53,296 nucleotides of DNA from JANQGH01 sp039030175 (GCA_039030175.1 JBCCER010000009.1:1-53296); one strand, 5' to 3'. Shown: positions 34,462-43,229, counted from the first letter of the stretch. Numbers and translations: made by a program. The notes: generated from the letters alone by a model not told the origin.

Positions 34462-34490
34462 GTGCGAACTATTTGTGATCGTGTTCGCAC
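34462..34490 (+). promoter_or_regulatory. Operator-like inverted repeat upstream of the second Liv operon
   Basis: Seen: GTGCGAAC (34462-34469) and GTTCGCAC (34483-34490), perfect 8-base arms with 13 bases between, so arm centres are 21 bp (two helical turns) apart. It lies 92 bases before the SBP start in a 201-bp gap with no other clear element. Inferred: binding site of a dimeric regulator encoded elsewhere, since no regulator gene adjoins this operon. Confidence 0.5.
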
Positions 34491-34581
34491 GCCGCATTCG
34501 GATTTGCCTCCGATTGCCTGAAGCTGGGCAACGGGAAAACAAGGGGCGGCCTACAGCGCCGCTGACAAGGGGGAGGTAGAC

Positions 34582-35838
34582 GTGACAAAAGACAAGCCAT
34601 CGACCAACGACAAGAAAACCGGCCTTAGTCGCCGGCAGTTTACCGGGGCGGCTGTTGCCGGTGCCGCTGCGCTGCCGGCGCTTCATCCGCTGCGTCTGGC
34701 CCGCGCCCAAGCACCCGTGCGTGTCGGCGTGCTGTTACCGCGTTCCGGATTTCTCAGCGCGATCGGCAGCGCCTGCTGGCGCGGTGCGGAATTGGCGCCC
34801 GGTATTCTGTCCGACATGGGGCTGGCCGTCGAAGTGGTCGGGGCCGATACGGAGTCCAATCCCGATACCGGCCGCACCCAGGCCGAGCGGCTGATCCGCG
34901 AAGGCGTGGACATGCTGGTCGGCTGTTTCGACTCTGGGACCACGGCGGCGGTCGCCCAGGTGGCCGAGCAAAACGGTACGCCGTTCGTGATCAATATCGC
35001 CGCCGATCCGGCGATCACCGAGCAGGGCTATCAGTACGTCTTCCGCAATTTCCCCAAGGCGCCAGCTTTGGTCACCAGCGGTTTAGGCTCGATCAACAAT
35101 CTGTTCGAGGTCACGGGCACGACGCCGCAGACGACGGTGTTTATGCACATCAACGACACGTTCGGCACCGCCATGTCGCGCGGTATTCAGGCCTTGGCGC
35201 CGCGGGTCGGCGTGCCGTACGAATTCCTGGACACGATCTCATACGATCCGCAGGCGCGCGATCTCTCGGTCGAGGTGGCCCGCGCCCGTGCCCTGCAGCC
35301 GGACTTCCTGATGGTGGTGACCCGGCTGAACGATGCCATCCTGCTGGTGCGCGAATGCGTTCGTCAGCGGTTCGATACGATGGGCATCATCTCGCCGGGC
35401 AGCCCGGGCATGTATGAAAAGCAATTCGCAGACACGCTTGGGCCATATGCCGAGTACGCGACCACGTCGGTGCCGTGGTTCAACCCGACCAGCCCGGTGA
35501 CAGCAGAACTGCAAAGCCGTTTCGTTGCCGATTACCCCGACCAGACGTTTGAGCTGAACCCAGGCTTCACCTTCGAGGCGCTGATGATCTGCGCGGACGC
35601 GGCGTCGCGGGCGAGTTCCACGAACGCCGACGATTTGGTCGCCGCCCTACAGGCCACGGATATTGCCGAACATCCGATGTATGGCGGCCCGATCGTATTC
35701 GATGAAGAGGGGCAGAACCCGAACATCGGTACGGTTGTGATCCAAATCCAGGATGGCGGCCCGGTGGTCACCGCGCCAACCGATATTGCCACGGCGGAGC
35801 CGGTGTTCCCGGTTCCAAGCTGGGCCGATCGAGGGTGA
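34582..35838 (+). CDS. ABC transporter substrate-binding protein with Tat signal (HAAT family)
   Basis: Seen: 418 aa from GTG with GGGGGAGG upstream. The N-terminus has a twin-arginine motif LSRRQFTGAAVAGAAALPAL followed by likely cleavage after LARAQ; mature start VRVGVLLPRSGFLSAIG is of the Peripla_BP_6 type. Known: Tat export implies folding in the cytoplasm before translocation. Context: heads a Liv importer with livH, livM, livG, livF and a feruloyl-CoA-synthase-like ligase. Inferred: binds a hydroxycinnamate or related aromatic acid. Confidence 0.92.
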   Translation: MTKDKPSTNDKKTGLSRRQFTGAAVAGAAALPALHPLRLARAQAPVRVGVLLPRSGFLSAIGSACWRGAELAPGILSDMGLAVEVVGADTESNPDTGRTQAERLIREGVDMLVGCFDSGTTAAVAQVAEQNGTPFVINIAADPAITEQGYQYVFRNFPKAPALVTSGLGSINNLFEVTGTTPQTTVFMHINDTFGTAMSRGIQALAPRVGVPYEFLDTISYDPQARDLSVEVARARALQPDFLMVVTRLNDAILLVRECVRQRFDTMGIISPGSPGMYEKQFADTLGPYAEYATTSVPWFNPTSPVTAELQSRFVADYPDQTFELNPGFTFEALMICADAASRASSTNADDLVAALQATDIAEHPMYGGPIVFDEEGQNPNIGTVVIQIQDGGPVVTAPTDIATAEPVFPVPSWADRG

Positions 35839-35910
35839 CGATCCGTCCATGATGGCGGGGACCGGCGCGTGATCAAAGTGACCGGCCCCCGCCCTTTGTA
35901 GGACGGATCG
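35839..35910 (+). terminator. Nested long hairpin between SBP stop and livH
   Basis: Seen: directly after the SBP stop, an outer perfect 10-bp stem (CGATCCGTCC 35839-35848 with GGACGGATCG 35901-35910) encloses an inner stem (GGCGGGG-A-CCGG 35854-35865 with CCGG-C-CCCCGCC 35882-35893, one mismatch) followed by CTTTG. Same position as the hairpin in the first Liv operon. Inferred: attenuator or 3' stabiliser giving more SBP than permease; the short T run suggests only partial termination. Confidence 0.65.
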
Positions 35911-35920
35911 CGGCCGCCCC

Positions 35921-36796
35921 ATGTTGCCACTTGAGTTCTATTTCGACGCCGCCATCAAGGGGCTGTTGACCGGGTCGGTCTACGCCATGCTGGCGGTCGG
36001 GCTGTCGATCATCTTTGGCGTTATGCGTGTGGTGAACTTTGCCCATGGCGAGATGCTGGTCGCCGGCATGTTCGGCGCCTATTTGGTGTTCACCTGGTTC
36101 GGCCTCGACCCGATCCTCGCCATTCCGATCGTCGCGATTGTGATGTTCGTCTTCGGCGTTGCCCTGCAGCGGGGCTTGATCGACCGCTTCATCGCCGCGC
36201 CGGAGCATCAACAGTTCTTGTTGTTGATCGGGATCGCTCTGATCCTGACCAACGGCCTCGACATGATTTTCGGACCCGATGCGCGCGGGGTCATCGTGCC
36301 GTACGCCTTTTCCTCTTTCGAGGTCGGGCCGTTTTTCGTGGACAATGTGCGGGTCTACTCTGCGGTGACGGCGTTGGCGTTGATCGCGCTGCTCTACCTG
36401 TTCTTCAACCATTCGCGAACCGGCAAGGCAATCCGCGCCTGCGCAGACAATAATCTAGGCGCCCAAGTGGTTGGCCTCAATGTCAGCCGGCTCTATGCGA
36501 TCACGTTCGGTATTGGCGCGGCCTGCGCCGGTGCGGCGGGCTGTTTGCTGATCATGGTAATCGACGTAACCCCGCACCTCGGGGCCGATTTCACGCTGCT
36601 CGCCTTCACTATCGTGATCATCGGTGGGCTTGGCAGCATGACGGGCGCTCTGTTGGGTGGCCTCTTGATTGGCGTGTCAGAAGCAATGGCCGGCATCCTC
36701 ATCCAGCCGTCGCTGAAATCCAGCTTCAGTTTCGGGCTCTTGATCTTGGTCTTACTGCTGCGGCCAAATGGCCTGCTAGGCAAACGCCCATCGTGA
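35921..36796 (+). CDS. livH: ABC transporter permease LivH type
   Basis: Seen: 291 aa, hydrophobic, with IIFGVMRVVNFAHGEMLVAG near residue 28 and TIVIIGGLGSMTGALLGGLL near 230. It begins 10 bases after the hairpin; no strong ribosome site is visible, which may also lower its output. Its end overlaps the livM start by four bases. Role: channel subunit of the second HAAT importer. Confidence 0.93.
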   Translation: MLPLEFYFDAAIKGLLTGSVYAMLAVGLSIIFGVMRVVNFAHGEMLVAGMFGAYLVFTWFGLDPILAIPIVAIVMFVFGVALQRGLIDRFIAAPEHQQFLLLIGIALILTNGLDMIFGPDARGVIVPYAFSSFEVGPFFVDNVRVYSAVTALALIALLYLFFNHSRTGKAIRACADNNLGAQVVGLNVSRLYAITFGIGAACAGAAGCLLIMVIDVTPHLGADFTLLAFTIVIIGGLGSMTGALLGGLLIGVSEAMAGILIQPSLKSSFSFGLLILVLLLRPNGLLGKRPS

Positions 36797-37815
36797 GGGG
36801 GCTGTTCGAAGACGTTCCAGTGCGGGCTGCCTGGGGGCTGATCGTCTTGCTCGTGGTCCTTTATGCCGCGCCGCTTATGGTCGGCAGCTACGTGCTCTCG
36901 ATCCTGATCCTATGCTGCTATCTCGCGGTTCTGGGCCAGGCCTGGAACGTGATGATGGGGTTTGCCGGCCAGCTTTCGCTCGGCCACGCGCTCTATATCG
37001 GCCTTGGGGCCTATGCGTCTGGCGCCCTGTTCTTTCATTTCGGCCTGTCGCCCTGGATCGGCCTGTTGCCGGCACTGGTCGTTTCGGGTGCCATGGGTGC
37101 GCTGATCGGGTGGCTTGGCTTTCGGTTCGGCATTCGCGGTGTCTATTTCGCGTTGTTGACCATCGCTTTTGCCGAGTTCGTGCGGATTCTGTTTGATCAT
37201 TGGGGCTGGATTGGCGGTTCCAGCGGCATGTTCCTGCCGGTGCAAAACCGCAATATCGACATGACCGCCAGCTCAATCGCGAATGCGTTTTGGACGCTGC
37301 GCGGCCCCAACTGGATCTTTTACTACGTGATCCTGACCGGCATGGTGGCATGCCTGGCGATTGTCCGCCTGCTGATGCGCACCAAGGTCGGCTATTACTG
37401 GCTGGCCATTCGCGAGGATCAGGAAGCGGCCGAGGCGATGGGCATCGACGTCATGCGCTACAAGCTGCTGGCCGTGATTATCTCCGCGATGATGACGGCA
37501 TTTGGCGGCGTCTTTTACGCCTTCTACAACAATACGCTCTATCCAGAGTCGATCTTCTCGATCGACCGCTCGATCGAACTGTTGCTGGGTGTGATCATCG
37601 GCGGAATCGGAACGCTGTTCGGTCCGATCCTCGGCGCCTTCGCCCTCACTTGGCTGGGAGAAGGGCTGACCATCACCCAGGATCGCCTGGATATTGCCGG
37701 GCTGAAGCTACTCACCTATGGCGTCGCCATGGTCGCGATCATTCTGTTCCGTCCCGCTGGCCTGTGGCCATGGATTCGCCGCCTTCTGGGCATGGCGGGG
37801 CGGCCCGATGCTTGA
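36793..37815 (+). CDS. livM: ABC transporter permease LivM type
   Basis: Seen: 340 aa from a GTG overlapping the livH stop. Core motif MMGFAGQLSLGHALYIGLGA near residue 55, EDQEAAEAMGIDVMRYKLLA loop near 210, and IIGGIGTLFGPILGAF near 270. Known: pairs with LivH. Ends by overlapping the livG start by eight bases, indicating one transcript. Confidence 0.93.
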   Translation: MRGLFEDVPVRAAWGLIVLLVVLYAAPLMVGSYVLSILILCCYLAVLGQAWNVMMGFAGQLSLGHALYIGLGAYASGALFFHFGLSPWIGLLPALVVSGAMGALIGWLGFRFGIRGVYFALLTIAFAEFVRILFDHWGWIGGSSGMFLPVQNRNIDMTASSIANAFWTLRGPNWIFYYVILTGMVACLAIVRLLMRTKVGYYWLAIREDQEAAEAMGIDVMRYKLLAVIISAMMTAFGGVFYAFYNNTLYPESIFSIDRSIELLLGVIIGGIGTLFGPILGAFALTWLGEGLTITQDRLDIAGLKLLTYGVAMVAIILFRPAGLWPWIRRLLGMAGRPDA

Positions 37816-38524
37816 GGTTCGTTCGCTCACCAAGAGCTTTCGTGGATTGGTCGCGGTCAGCGACCTCAGCCTGTCGGTGCCGAAGGGCTCGATCAGCGCA
37901 CTGATCGGACCAAACGGTGCGGGGAAGACTACCGTGTTCAACCTGATCACTGGTGCCCTGCGGCCGGATAGTGGCCAGGTCCTTCTAGATGGCACCGACA
38001 TTACCGGCAAGCGGCCCGATCAGGCCTGCCAAGCCGGCATCGGCCGAACCTTTCAGGTGGCCAAGCCCCTCAAAGATCTGACGGTCGAAGAGAATGTGGT
38101 CGTTGGTGCCCTGCGGACTTCGGGACGAGTGGCGGACGCCAAGTTGGAAGCCCGTCGCGTTCTGGACCTTCTCGCCTTCGGTCGCGAGGCCGCAAAGCCG
38201 GCGCACGAACTCACGCTCCCGGATCGCAAACGCCTGGAGGTGGCCAAGGCCCTGGCGACCAAGCCTCGTATTCTGCTGCTGGACGAGGTGATGGCCGGGT
38301 TGCGGCCTGTGGAAACCGATCTGATGGTCGAGACCTTTCAGCGGCTCAACCGCGAAACCGGCCTCACGATCCTATTGATTGAGCATGTCATGCGCGCGGT
38401 GATGGCTCTGTCTGCCCACGTCACGGTGATAAATCACGGCTCGCTGATCGCCGAAGGGTCGCCAGACGAGGTCGTACGCAATCAGGATGTGCTCGATTGC
38501 TATCTCGGCCAGGAAGAAGATTGA
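37808..38524 (+). CDS. livG: ABC transporter ATP-binding protein LivG type
   Basis: Seen: 238 aa from the ATG inside the livM end; a longer frame from 37718 lies within livM and is rejected. Walker A GPNGAGKTT, Walker B LLLDEVMAGLRPVE and switch LIEHVMRAVM. The signature loop reads LTLPDRKRLEVAKAL rather than LSGGxxQ, a variant known in some LivG proteins. TGA overlaps the livF ATG. Confidence 0.92.
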   Translation: MLEVRSLTKSFRGLVAVSDLSLSVPKGSISALIGPNGAGKTTVFNLITGALRPDSGQVLLDGTDITGKRPDQACQAGIGRTFQVAKPLKDLTVEENVVVGALRTSGRVADAKLEARRVLDLLAFGREAAKPAHELTLPDRKRLEVAKALATKPRILLLDEVMAGLRPVETDLMVETFQRLNRETGLTILLIEHVMRAVMALSAHVTVINHGSLIAEGSPDEVVRNQDVLDCYLGQEED

Positions 38525-39228
38525 TGCTGACCGTCGAGAACATCGATCTGCATTATGGCGATGCGCAAGCTTTGTCGGATGTCTCCCTGACGGTTGGAGA
38601 TGGCGACATCGTTGCGATCGTTGGCACGAACGGCGCTGGCAAATCCTCATTAATCGCGACGATCGCCGGCATTCACCGCCCGACACGAGGACGCATCACA
38701 TTCGAAGGTCAAGACATCACAGGCTGGCCTAGCCACCAAGTTTGCGACCTGGGCATCGGCCAAGTTGCCGAGGGCCGCCAGATCTTTCCCAGCATGTCGG
38801 TGCGCGAGAATCTCGAGATGGGGGCCGTCATTCCACGTGCCCGCAAGCAAGCCTCCGACACGATAGAGCAGGTCTTCGCGCTGTTCCCGAGGCTGCGTGA
38901 GCGTGTTCGCCAGGACGCTGGCACGTTGTCAGGTGGCGAACAACAGATGCTGGCCATCGGCCGCTGTATGATGGGTCAGCCGCGCTTGATTATGTTCGAC
39001 GAGCCATCGCTTGGACTTGCTCCAACCATCGTGCGTGAAGTCTTCCACATCATCCATCAACTCAACGAGCAGGGCCTCACGATTATCCTTGTCGAGCAGA
39101 ATGTCGTCGGCTCGCTAAAGCTGGCCGACCGGGCCTATGTTCTGGAGAATGGTCAAATCGCCATGACAGGGACGGGGCAAACGCTTCTGGCGGACGATCG
39201 GCTGCGGCAAGCCTATCTGGGCCTGTAG
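38524..39228 (+). CDS. livF: ABC transporter ATP-binding protein LivF type
   Basis: Seen: 234 aa from the ATG sharing one base with the livG stop. Walker A GTNGAGKSS, signature LSGGEQQMLAIGRCM, Walker B LIMFDEPSLGLAP and switch LVEQNVVG. Full-length LivF. Fifteen bases later comes the acyl-CoA ligase gene, so uptake and activation are co-expressed. Confidence 0.93.
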   Translation: MLTVENIDLHYGDAQALSDVSLTVGDGDIVAIVGTNGAGKSSLIATIAGIHRPTRGRITFEGQDITGWPSHQVCDLGIGQVAEGRQIFPSMSVRENLEMGAVIPRARKQASDTIEQVFALFPRLRERVRQDAGTLSGGEQQMLAIGRCMMGQPRLIMFDEPSLGLAPTIVREVFHIIHQLNEQGLTIILVEQNVVGSLKLADRAYVLENGQIAMTGTGQTLLADDRLRQAYLGL

Positions 39229-39243
39229 GTTGAGGGGCACGCA

Positions 39244-41097
39244 ATGACGGAACCAGCGAAAGTGACCAAACCTGACTTTGCTCCGCTCGATTTCGCGCCG
39301 CCCGAGGTGGAGGTCGATGAGACGCTCGATGGCGGCAAGATCGTGCGCTCCGCGCAGGCGCTAGGAGCCTGCGACGCCAAGATGGGCGACTACCTCGTCG
39401 ACTGGGCAGCTCTTGCCCCAGAGCGCACGTTTCTCGCCGAACGGGACGGTCAAGGCGGCTGGCGCAAGCTGAGCTATGCCGATGCACTAGACAGCGTCGA
39501 GCGTCTAGCACAGGCACTGATCGATCGCGGGTTTGGCCCGGGGCGGACGCTGATGATCCTGTCGGACAACAGCATCGACAACGCTCTGCTGCAGTTGGCC
39601 GCCCAGCATATCGGTACGCCGGCGGTTCCGGTCTCGCCCGCCTACTCGCTGATGAGTAATGACCACGCCAAGCTGCGTGCCATCCATGATCTGATTGATC
39701 CGAGCCTGGTTTACGCCGAGGACGGTGCGCGTTTTGCGGGCGCATTGGAAGCGATCGGCGTCGGGAGCGATCGCCTCGTTACGTCGATTGCCCAAGCGGC
39801 GGCGACAACTGTAGCCGACATGCTCAAAACGGCGAAAACCGAGGCGGTCGATCTGGCCTTTGCCGGGGTCGGGCCGGACAGCATCGCCAAGATCCTGTTC
39901 ACCTCGGGCTCCACCGGCGAGCCGAAGGGCGTGATCAATACCCAGCGCATGCTGGTCTCGAACCAACAGATGATTGCCCAGCTCTGGCACTTCCTGGCCG
40001 AAAAGCCGCCGGTAATCGTCGACTGGCTGCCCTGGAACCACACCTTCGGCGGAAACCACAATTTCAATATGGTCCTTCGCCATGGTGGCACTCTCTACAT
40101 CGATGATGGCAAGCCCGTTCCGGCGCTGGTCGGTAAGACGATTGCCAATTTGCACGACGTCTCGCCGACGCTCTATTTCAACGTACCGATTGGCTTTTCC
40201 AGTCTGCTGGATCACCTGGAGTCGGATGTTGAGCTGCGGTCGAACTTCTTTAGAGAGCTAGACGCCGTGTTCTACGCCGGCGCCGCATTACCGCAAAATC
40301 TCTGGGAACGGATGGAGGCTGCCTCAATCGCCGAGCGTGGGGTACGGGTGCCGATGATTTCTGCTTGGGGCGCGACTGAGACCGCGCCGATGGTCACGAC
40401 GGTACATTTCCCGATCGAACGCGCGGGTGTGATCGGCCTACCCGGTCCCGGCGTGTCGCTCAAGCTGGTGCCTGCGGGCGACAAGCTGGAAATGCGGGTC
40501 AAGGGCCCGAATGTGACGCCGGGCTATTGGCGTCGGCCAGACCTCACAAAGGCGGCGTTCGACGATGAGGGGTTTTACAAGATCGGCGATGCTGGGCGGT
40601 TTGCTAGAGAGAACGACCCCTCTAGCGGGATCGTCTTCGATGGAAGGACGGCGGAAGACTTCAAACTATCCACCGGGACGTGGGTCTTTGTCGGCGCTTT
40701 GCGGATTGCCCTAATCGCGGCCTGCGCGCCCGCAATCCAAGATGCCGTGCCAGTCGGCGAATACAAAGACGAGGTTGGCCTGCTGATCTTTCCAAACCTC
40801 AATGGCTGTCGGTCTCTAGCCGGATTGGCGGAAGACACACCGATCGAGCAAATTGTGTCCCATCAAGCCGTACGCGACCACGTACGAACCGCGCTTGCAG
40901 AGCACAACCGCAAAAATCCGGGCAGCTCGACCCGTGTGACCCGTGCTTTGCTGATGGCCGAGCCGCCATCGATCGACGCCAATGAAATCACCGATAAGGG
41001 CTATATCAATCAACATGCCGTCACGCAGCGTAGAGCCGATCTGGTGCGGGATGTGCTGGCCGAGGCGCCCTCGGATCGCGTGATCGTGGTGCCCTGA
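39244..41097 (+). CDS. Feruloyl-CoA synthase-type AMP-forming ligase
   Basis: Seen: 617 aa with GAGGGG before the ATG. Phosphate loop LFTSGSTGEPKGVINTQRML, VDWLPWNHTFGGNHNF, AWGATETAPM, GYWRRPDLTKAAFDDEGFY, and a C-terminus ANEITDKGYINQHAV that is characteristic of feruloyl-CoA synthases in place of the PKTxxGK ending. Known: activates ferulate or related hydroxycinnamates to CoA thioesters. Context: last gene of the second Liv operon. No feruloyl-CoA hydratase-lyase or vanillin dehydrogenase is nearby, so the true substrate may be another aromatic acid. Confidence 0.85.
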   Translation: MTEPAKVTKPDFAPLDFAPPEVEVDETLDGGKIVRSAQALGACDAKMGDYLVDWAALAPERTFLAERDGQGGWRKLSYADALDSVERLAQALIDRGFGPGRTLMILSDNSIDNALLQLAAQHIGTPAVPVSPAYSLMSNDHAKLRAIHDLIDPSLVYAEDGARFAGALEAIGVGSDRLVTSIAQAAATTVADMLKTAKTEAVDLAFAGVGPDSIAKILFTSGSTGEPKGVINTQRMLVSNQQMIAQLWHFLAEKPPVIVDWLPWNHTFGGNHNFNMVLRHGGTLYIDDGKPVPALVGKTIANLHDVSPTLYFNVPIGFSSLLDHLESDVELRSNFFRELDAVFYAGAALPQNLWERMEAASIAERGVRVPMISAWGATETAPMVTTVHFPIERAGVIGLPGPGVSLKLVPAGDKLEMRVKGPNVTPGYWRRPDLTKAAFDDEGFYKIGDAGRFARENDPSSGIVFDGRTAEDFKLSTGTWVFVGALRIALIAACAPAIQDAVPVGEYKDEVGLLIFPNLNGCRSLAGLAEDTPIEQIVSHQAVRDHVRTALAEHNRKNPGSSTRVTRALLMAEPPSIDANEITDKGYINQHAVTQRRADLVRDVLAEAPSDRVIVVP

Positions 41098-41126
41098 AAC
41101 TAGCGACTGGCAGTGGATCGGCATGT

Positions 41127-41143
41127 GGACCGCATATCGGTCC
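41127..41143 (+). terminator. Short hairpin after the feruloyl-CoA synthase-type gene
   Basis: Seen: GGACCG-CATAT-CGGTCC, a perfect 6-bp stem with a 5-base loop, 30 bases past the stop, followed by TGCTTG rather than a T run. A weak terminator or operator. The rest of the 175-bp gap before the Hsp20 gene shows no convincing heat-shock promoter by eye. Confidence 0.35.
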
Positions 41144-41272
41144 TGCTTGATCACCTGTCCATCTGATACCAAATAAGAGTGTCTGCGGCGCCGGAAGGGC
41201 CGCGGCTAGGGTGCCGGCATCGGGCTGGGCCCGAAACAAACCTATCTCGCTCAGCTGTGAGGAGATGACACC

Positions 41273-41758
41273 GTGACGCGTTTGTCTTTGTTCAATAGCC
41301 CCCTTCTGCTGGGATTTGAGCGGATCGAGCGTAGCCTCGATCGGGTTGCCAAATCCTCCGCCGATGGCTATCCGCCTTACAATATCGAAAAACTGTCCGA
41401 CGAACGGCTGCGGATCACCTTGGCCGTGGCCGGATTTTCGCAAGATGACCTTCAGGTCCAGATCGAGGACGATCAGCTGGTCATTCGAGGCAAACAGCAG
41501 GACGACCGGGATCGCGATTACCTACATCGCGGGATCGCCGCCCGGCAGTTTCAGCGTAGTTTCGTCCTGGCCGAGGGCATCGAAGTCGAAAGCGCCTCAT
41601 TGGACAACGGCTTGCTGCATGTCGACCTAAGGCGACCCATGCCGGCCGTCAAAGTGCGCAAGATTGCCATCCAGCCCGAGAACAAGCGCAACGCCGCAGC
41701 GGGCCAGACAATCGATGTCGGCGCTGAAACTTCAGAAGCGTCCGACGCCGCAGACTGA
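41273..41758 (+). CDS. Small heat-shock protein, Hsp20/IbpA family
   Basis: Seen: 161 aa from GTG with GAGGAG upstream. N-terminal LSLFNSPLLLGFERIERSLD and PPYNIEKLSDERLRITLAVAG, then the alpha-crystallin domain with IRGKQQD, YLHRGIAARQFQRSFVLAEG and NGLLHVDLRR. Known: ATP-independent chaperone holding unfolded proteins in the cytoplasm. Followed after 31 bases by a DUF1150 gene, a common alphaproteobacterial pair. Confidence 0.93.
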   Translation: MTRLSLFNSPLLLGFERIERSLDRVAKSSADGYPPYNIEKLSDERLRITLAVAGFSQDDLQVQIEDDQLVIRGKQQDDRDRDYLHRGIAARQFQRSFVLAEGIEVESASLDNGLLHVDLRRPMPAVKVRKIAIQPENKRNAAAGQTIDVGAETSEASDAAD

Positions 41759-41789
41759 CGCACACCCCCGTTACCTTAAGGACAGATTC

Positions 41790-42011
41790 ATGACCCCCAC
41801 CGAATCACCCTCGATTCGCGACATGACGTCGACCGACTTTGCCGCGCTTGGCGCCCAACAGGTGGCCTATGTGAAGGCGGTAACGATCGACGGCAAAGAC
41901 GGTTATGCCATCCATAGTGCCGACGGCGCCCAGCATCTGGTTGTCGAAAGCCTGGAAAAGGCCTTCGCCGTCATCCGTCAAAACGACCTTGAGCCCCTAA
42001 GTGTCCACTGA
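41790..42011 (+). CDS. DUF1150 family small protein
   Basis: Seen: 73 aa from the ATG with AAGGACAG upstream; the frame extends further up into the hsp20 gene but that is not a start. Sequence DFAALGAQQVAYVKAVTIDG and YAIHSADGAQHLVVES are typical of DUF1150. Known: short alphaproteobacterial proteins, often next to hsp20, of unknown function. Inferred: same transcript as hsp20. Confidence 0.88.
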   Translation: MTPTESPSIRDMTSTDFAALGAQQVAYVKAVTIDGKDGYAIHSADGAQHLVVESLEKAFAVIRQNDLEPLSVH

Positions 42012-42061
42012 CGCTTAGGCGAGGTTTTGCAACGACAAGGAAATCAGCCGGAAAGGCTCGA

Positions 42062-42520
42062 TCAGGCGGCGTGAGCCTCGGCCGTCTCGTTGACCAGAGC
42101 CAAAACCCCGTCGATATGCTCGCAGCCGCGCAGCTTTTGGCACAGGCCGTCATTGCGCAAAAGCCGCGCGACTCGGGCCAGGGCCTTCAAATGGTCCGCA
42201 CCTGCTTCCGACGGGGCCAGCAATAGGAAGATCAGGTCGACCGGTTGATCGTCGATCGCGTCGAAATCAACCGGTTCTTTCAATTTGGCGAACAGGCCAT
42301 GGACCTTGTTCAACTCAGGCAGCTTGCCATGTGGAATCGCAATACCCCGGCCAACACCTGTCGTACCGAGACGCTCGCGTTCCAAGAGCGTGTCAAAGAT
42401 GACCCGCTCTTTTTGTCCCGTGAGTTCGGAGGCCTTGTGAGCCAACTCCTGCAACGCCTGTTTCTTGCTGGTGGCGCGCATATCCACGATCACGGAACCA
42501 TCGGTTAGAAGTCCAAACAT
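42062..42520 (-). CDS. ptsN: PTS IIA-like nitrogen regulatory protein PtsN
   Basis: Seen: 152 aa; IIA-Ntr motif TGVGRGIAIPHGKLPEL with the phosphorylated His near residue 66, and KEPVDFDAIDDQPVDLIFLL. GAGGTAATGT precedes the ATG. Known: end protein of the nitrogen PTS, modulating potassium, nitrogen and stress responses. Context: next to hpf and rpoN in the usual order. Converges with the DUF1150 gene. Confidence 0.93.
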   Translation of the reverse strand: MFGLLTDGSVIVDMRATSKKQALQELAHKASELTGQKERVIFDTLLERERLGTTGVGRGIAIPHGKLPELNKVHGLFAKLKEPVDFDAIDDQPVDLIFLLLAPSEAGADHLKALARVARLLRNDGLCQKLRGCEHIDGVLALVNETAEAHAA

Positions 42521-42565
42521 ACATTACCTCGTGTCAGGCCCCGGCCGGAATGGCCAAGGGCGACA

Positions 42566-43153
42566 TCAGCGCGTGGTTTCCCGCGTCCCCCGCGGATCGA
42601 CCCAGCCGACATTCCCGTCCGGCCGGCGATAGATCATGTTCAATCCGCCATGCGCCCGGTTGCGGAACATGAGGGCAGGAAGCTCGCCCAGATCCAAGCG
42701 CATTACTGCCTCGCTGACCGCCAGTGTTTCCACCGGTTGGGTCATCTCGGCGATAACGACCGGTTGATCCGGTTCTTCGTGGTCGGCTGGCACCTCTTCA
42801 GCTTCGGCCTGCAGCACAAAGGCTTGGGCCTCGATCGGGGGCTCGGCAGCGACCTGTTTGTGATGATCGGTCAGGCGCCGTTTATAGCGGCGCAACCGTT
42901 TGGCCATCTTGTCGGCGGCCAAATCGAACGCAGCGTAGGGACCATCGGCCTCGCCATTGGTCTGCATTAAAATGTTCTTGCCGACATGAACTTGCAGGTC
43001 GGCGTGAAACAGATGCTTCATTTTTGAAAATACGACCGAGGCGTCTACGGCGTTGTTGAAATATTTGGTCGCCGTAGCTTGCAATCCCTCTTCCACGTGG
43101 CTCCGCAAAGCGTCGCCCACATTGAGGTGTTTGCCTTTGATGGTTAGCTGCAT
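42566..43153 (-). CDS. hpf: Ribosome hibernation promoting factor, long form
   Basis: Seen: 195 aa. N-terminal S30AE domain MQLTIKGKHLNVGDALRSHV to KRLRRYKRRL (residues 1-105), an acidic linker, and C-terminal dimerisation domain with LPALMFRNRAHGGLNMIYRR. Known: long HPF pairs 70S ribosomes into inactive 100S dimers in stationary phase. The ATG is preceded by GGACAGGTA. Has its own promoter (43230-43257). Confidence 0.93.
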   Translation of the reverse strand: MQLTIKGKHLNVGDALRSHVEEGLQATATKYFNNAVDASVVFSKMKHLFHADLQVHVGKNILMQTNGEADGPYAAFDLAADKMAKRLRRYKRRLTDHHKQVAAEPPIEAQAFVLQAEAEEVPADHEEPDQPVVIAEMTQPVETLAVSEAVMRLDLGELPALMFRNRAHGGLNMIYRRPDGNVGWVDPRGTRETTR

Positions 43154-43229
43154 TACCTGTCCAGAAGTTCAAGTCCGCCGACCAACCGGTTTGACATAAT
43201 AGCGTCATCTTCGGCATCGGGGCGCGGAA

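Noticed and set aside
41140..41180. Heat-shock (RpoH-like) promoter before hsp20 using CTTGA
   Set aside because: The region 17 bases downstream does not match the -10 consensus well enough to call.
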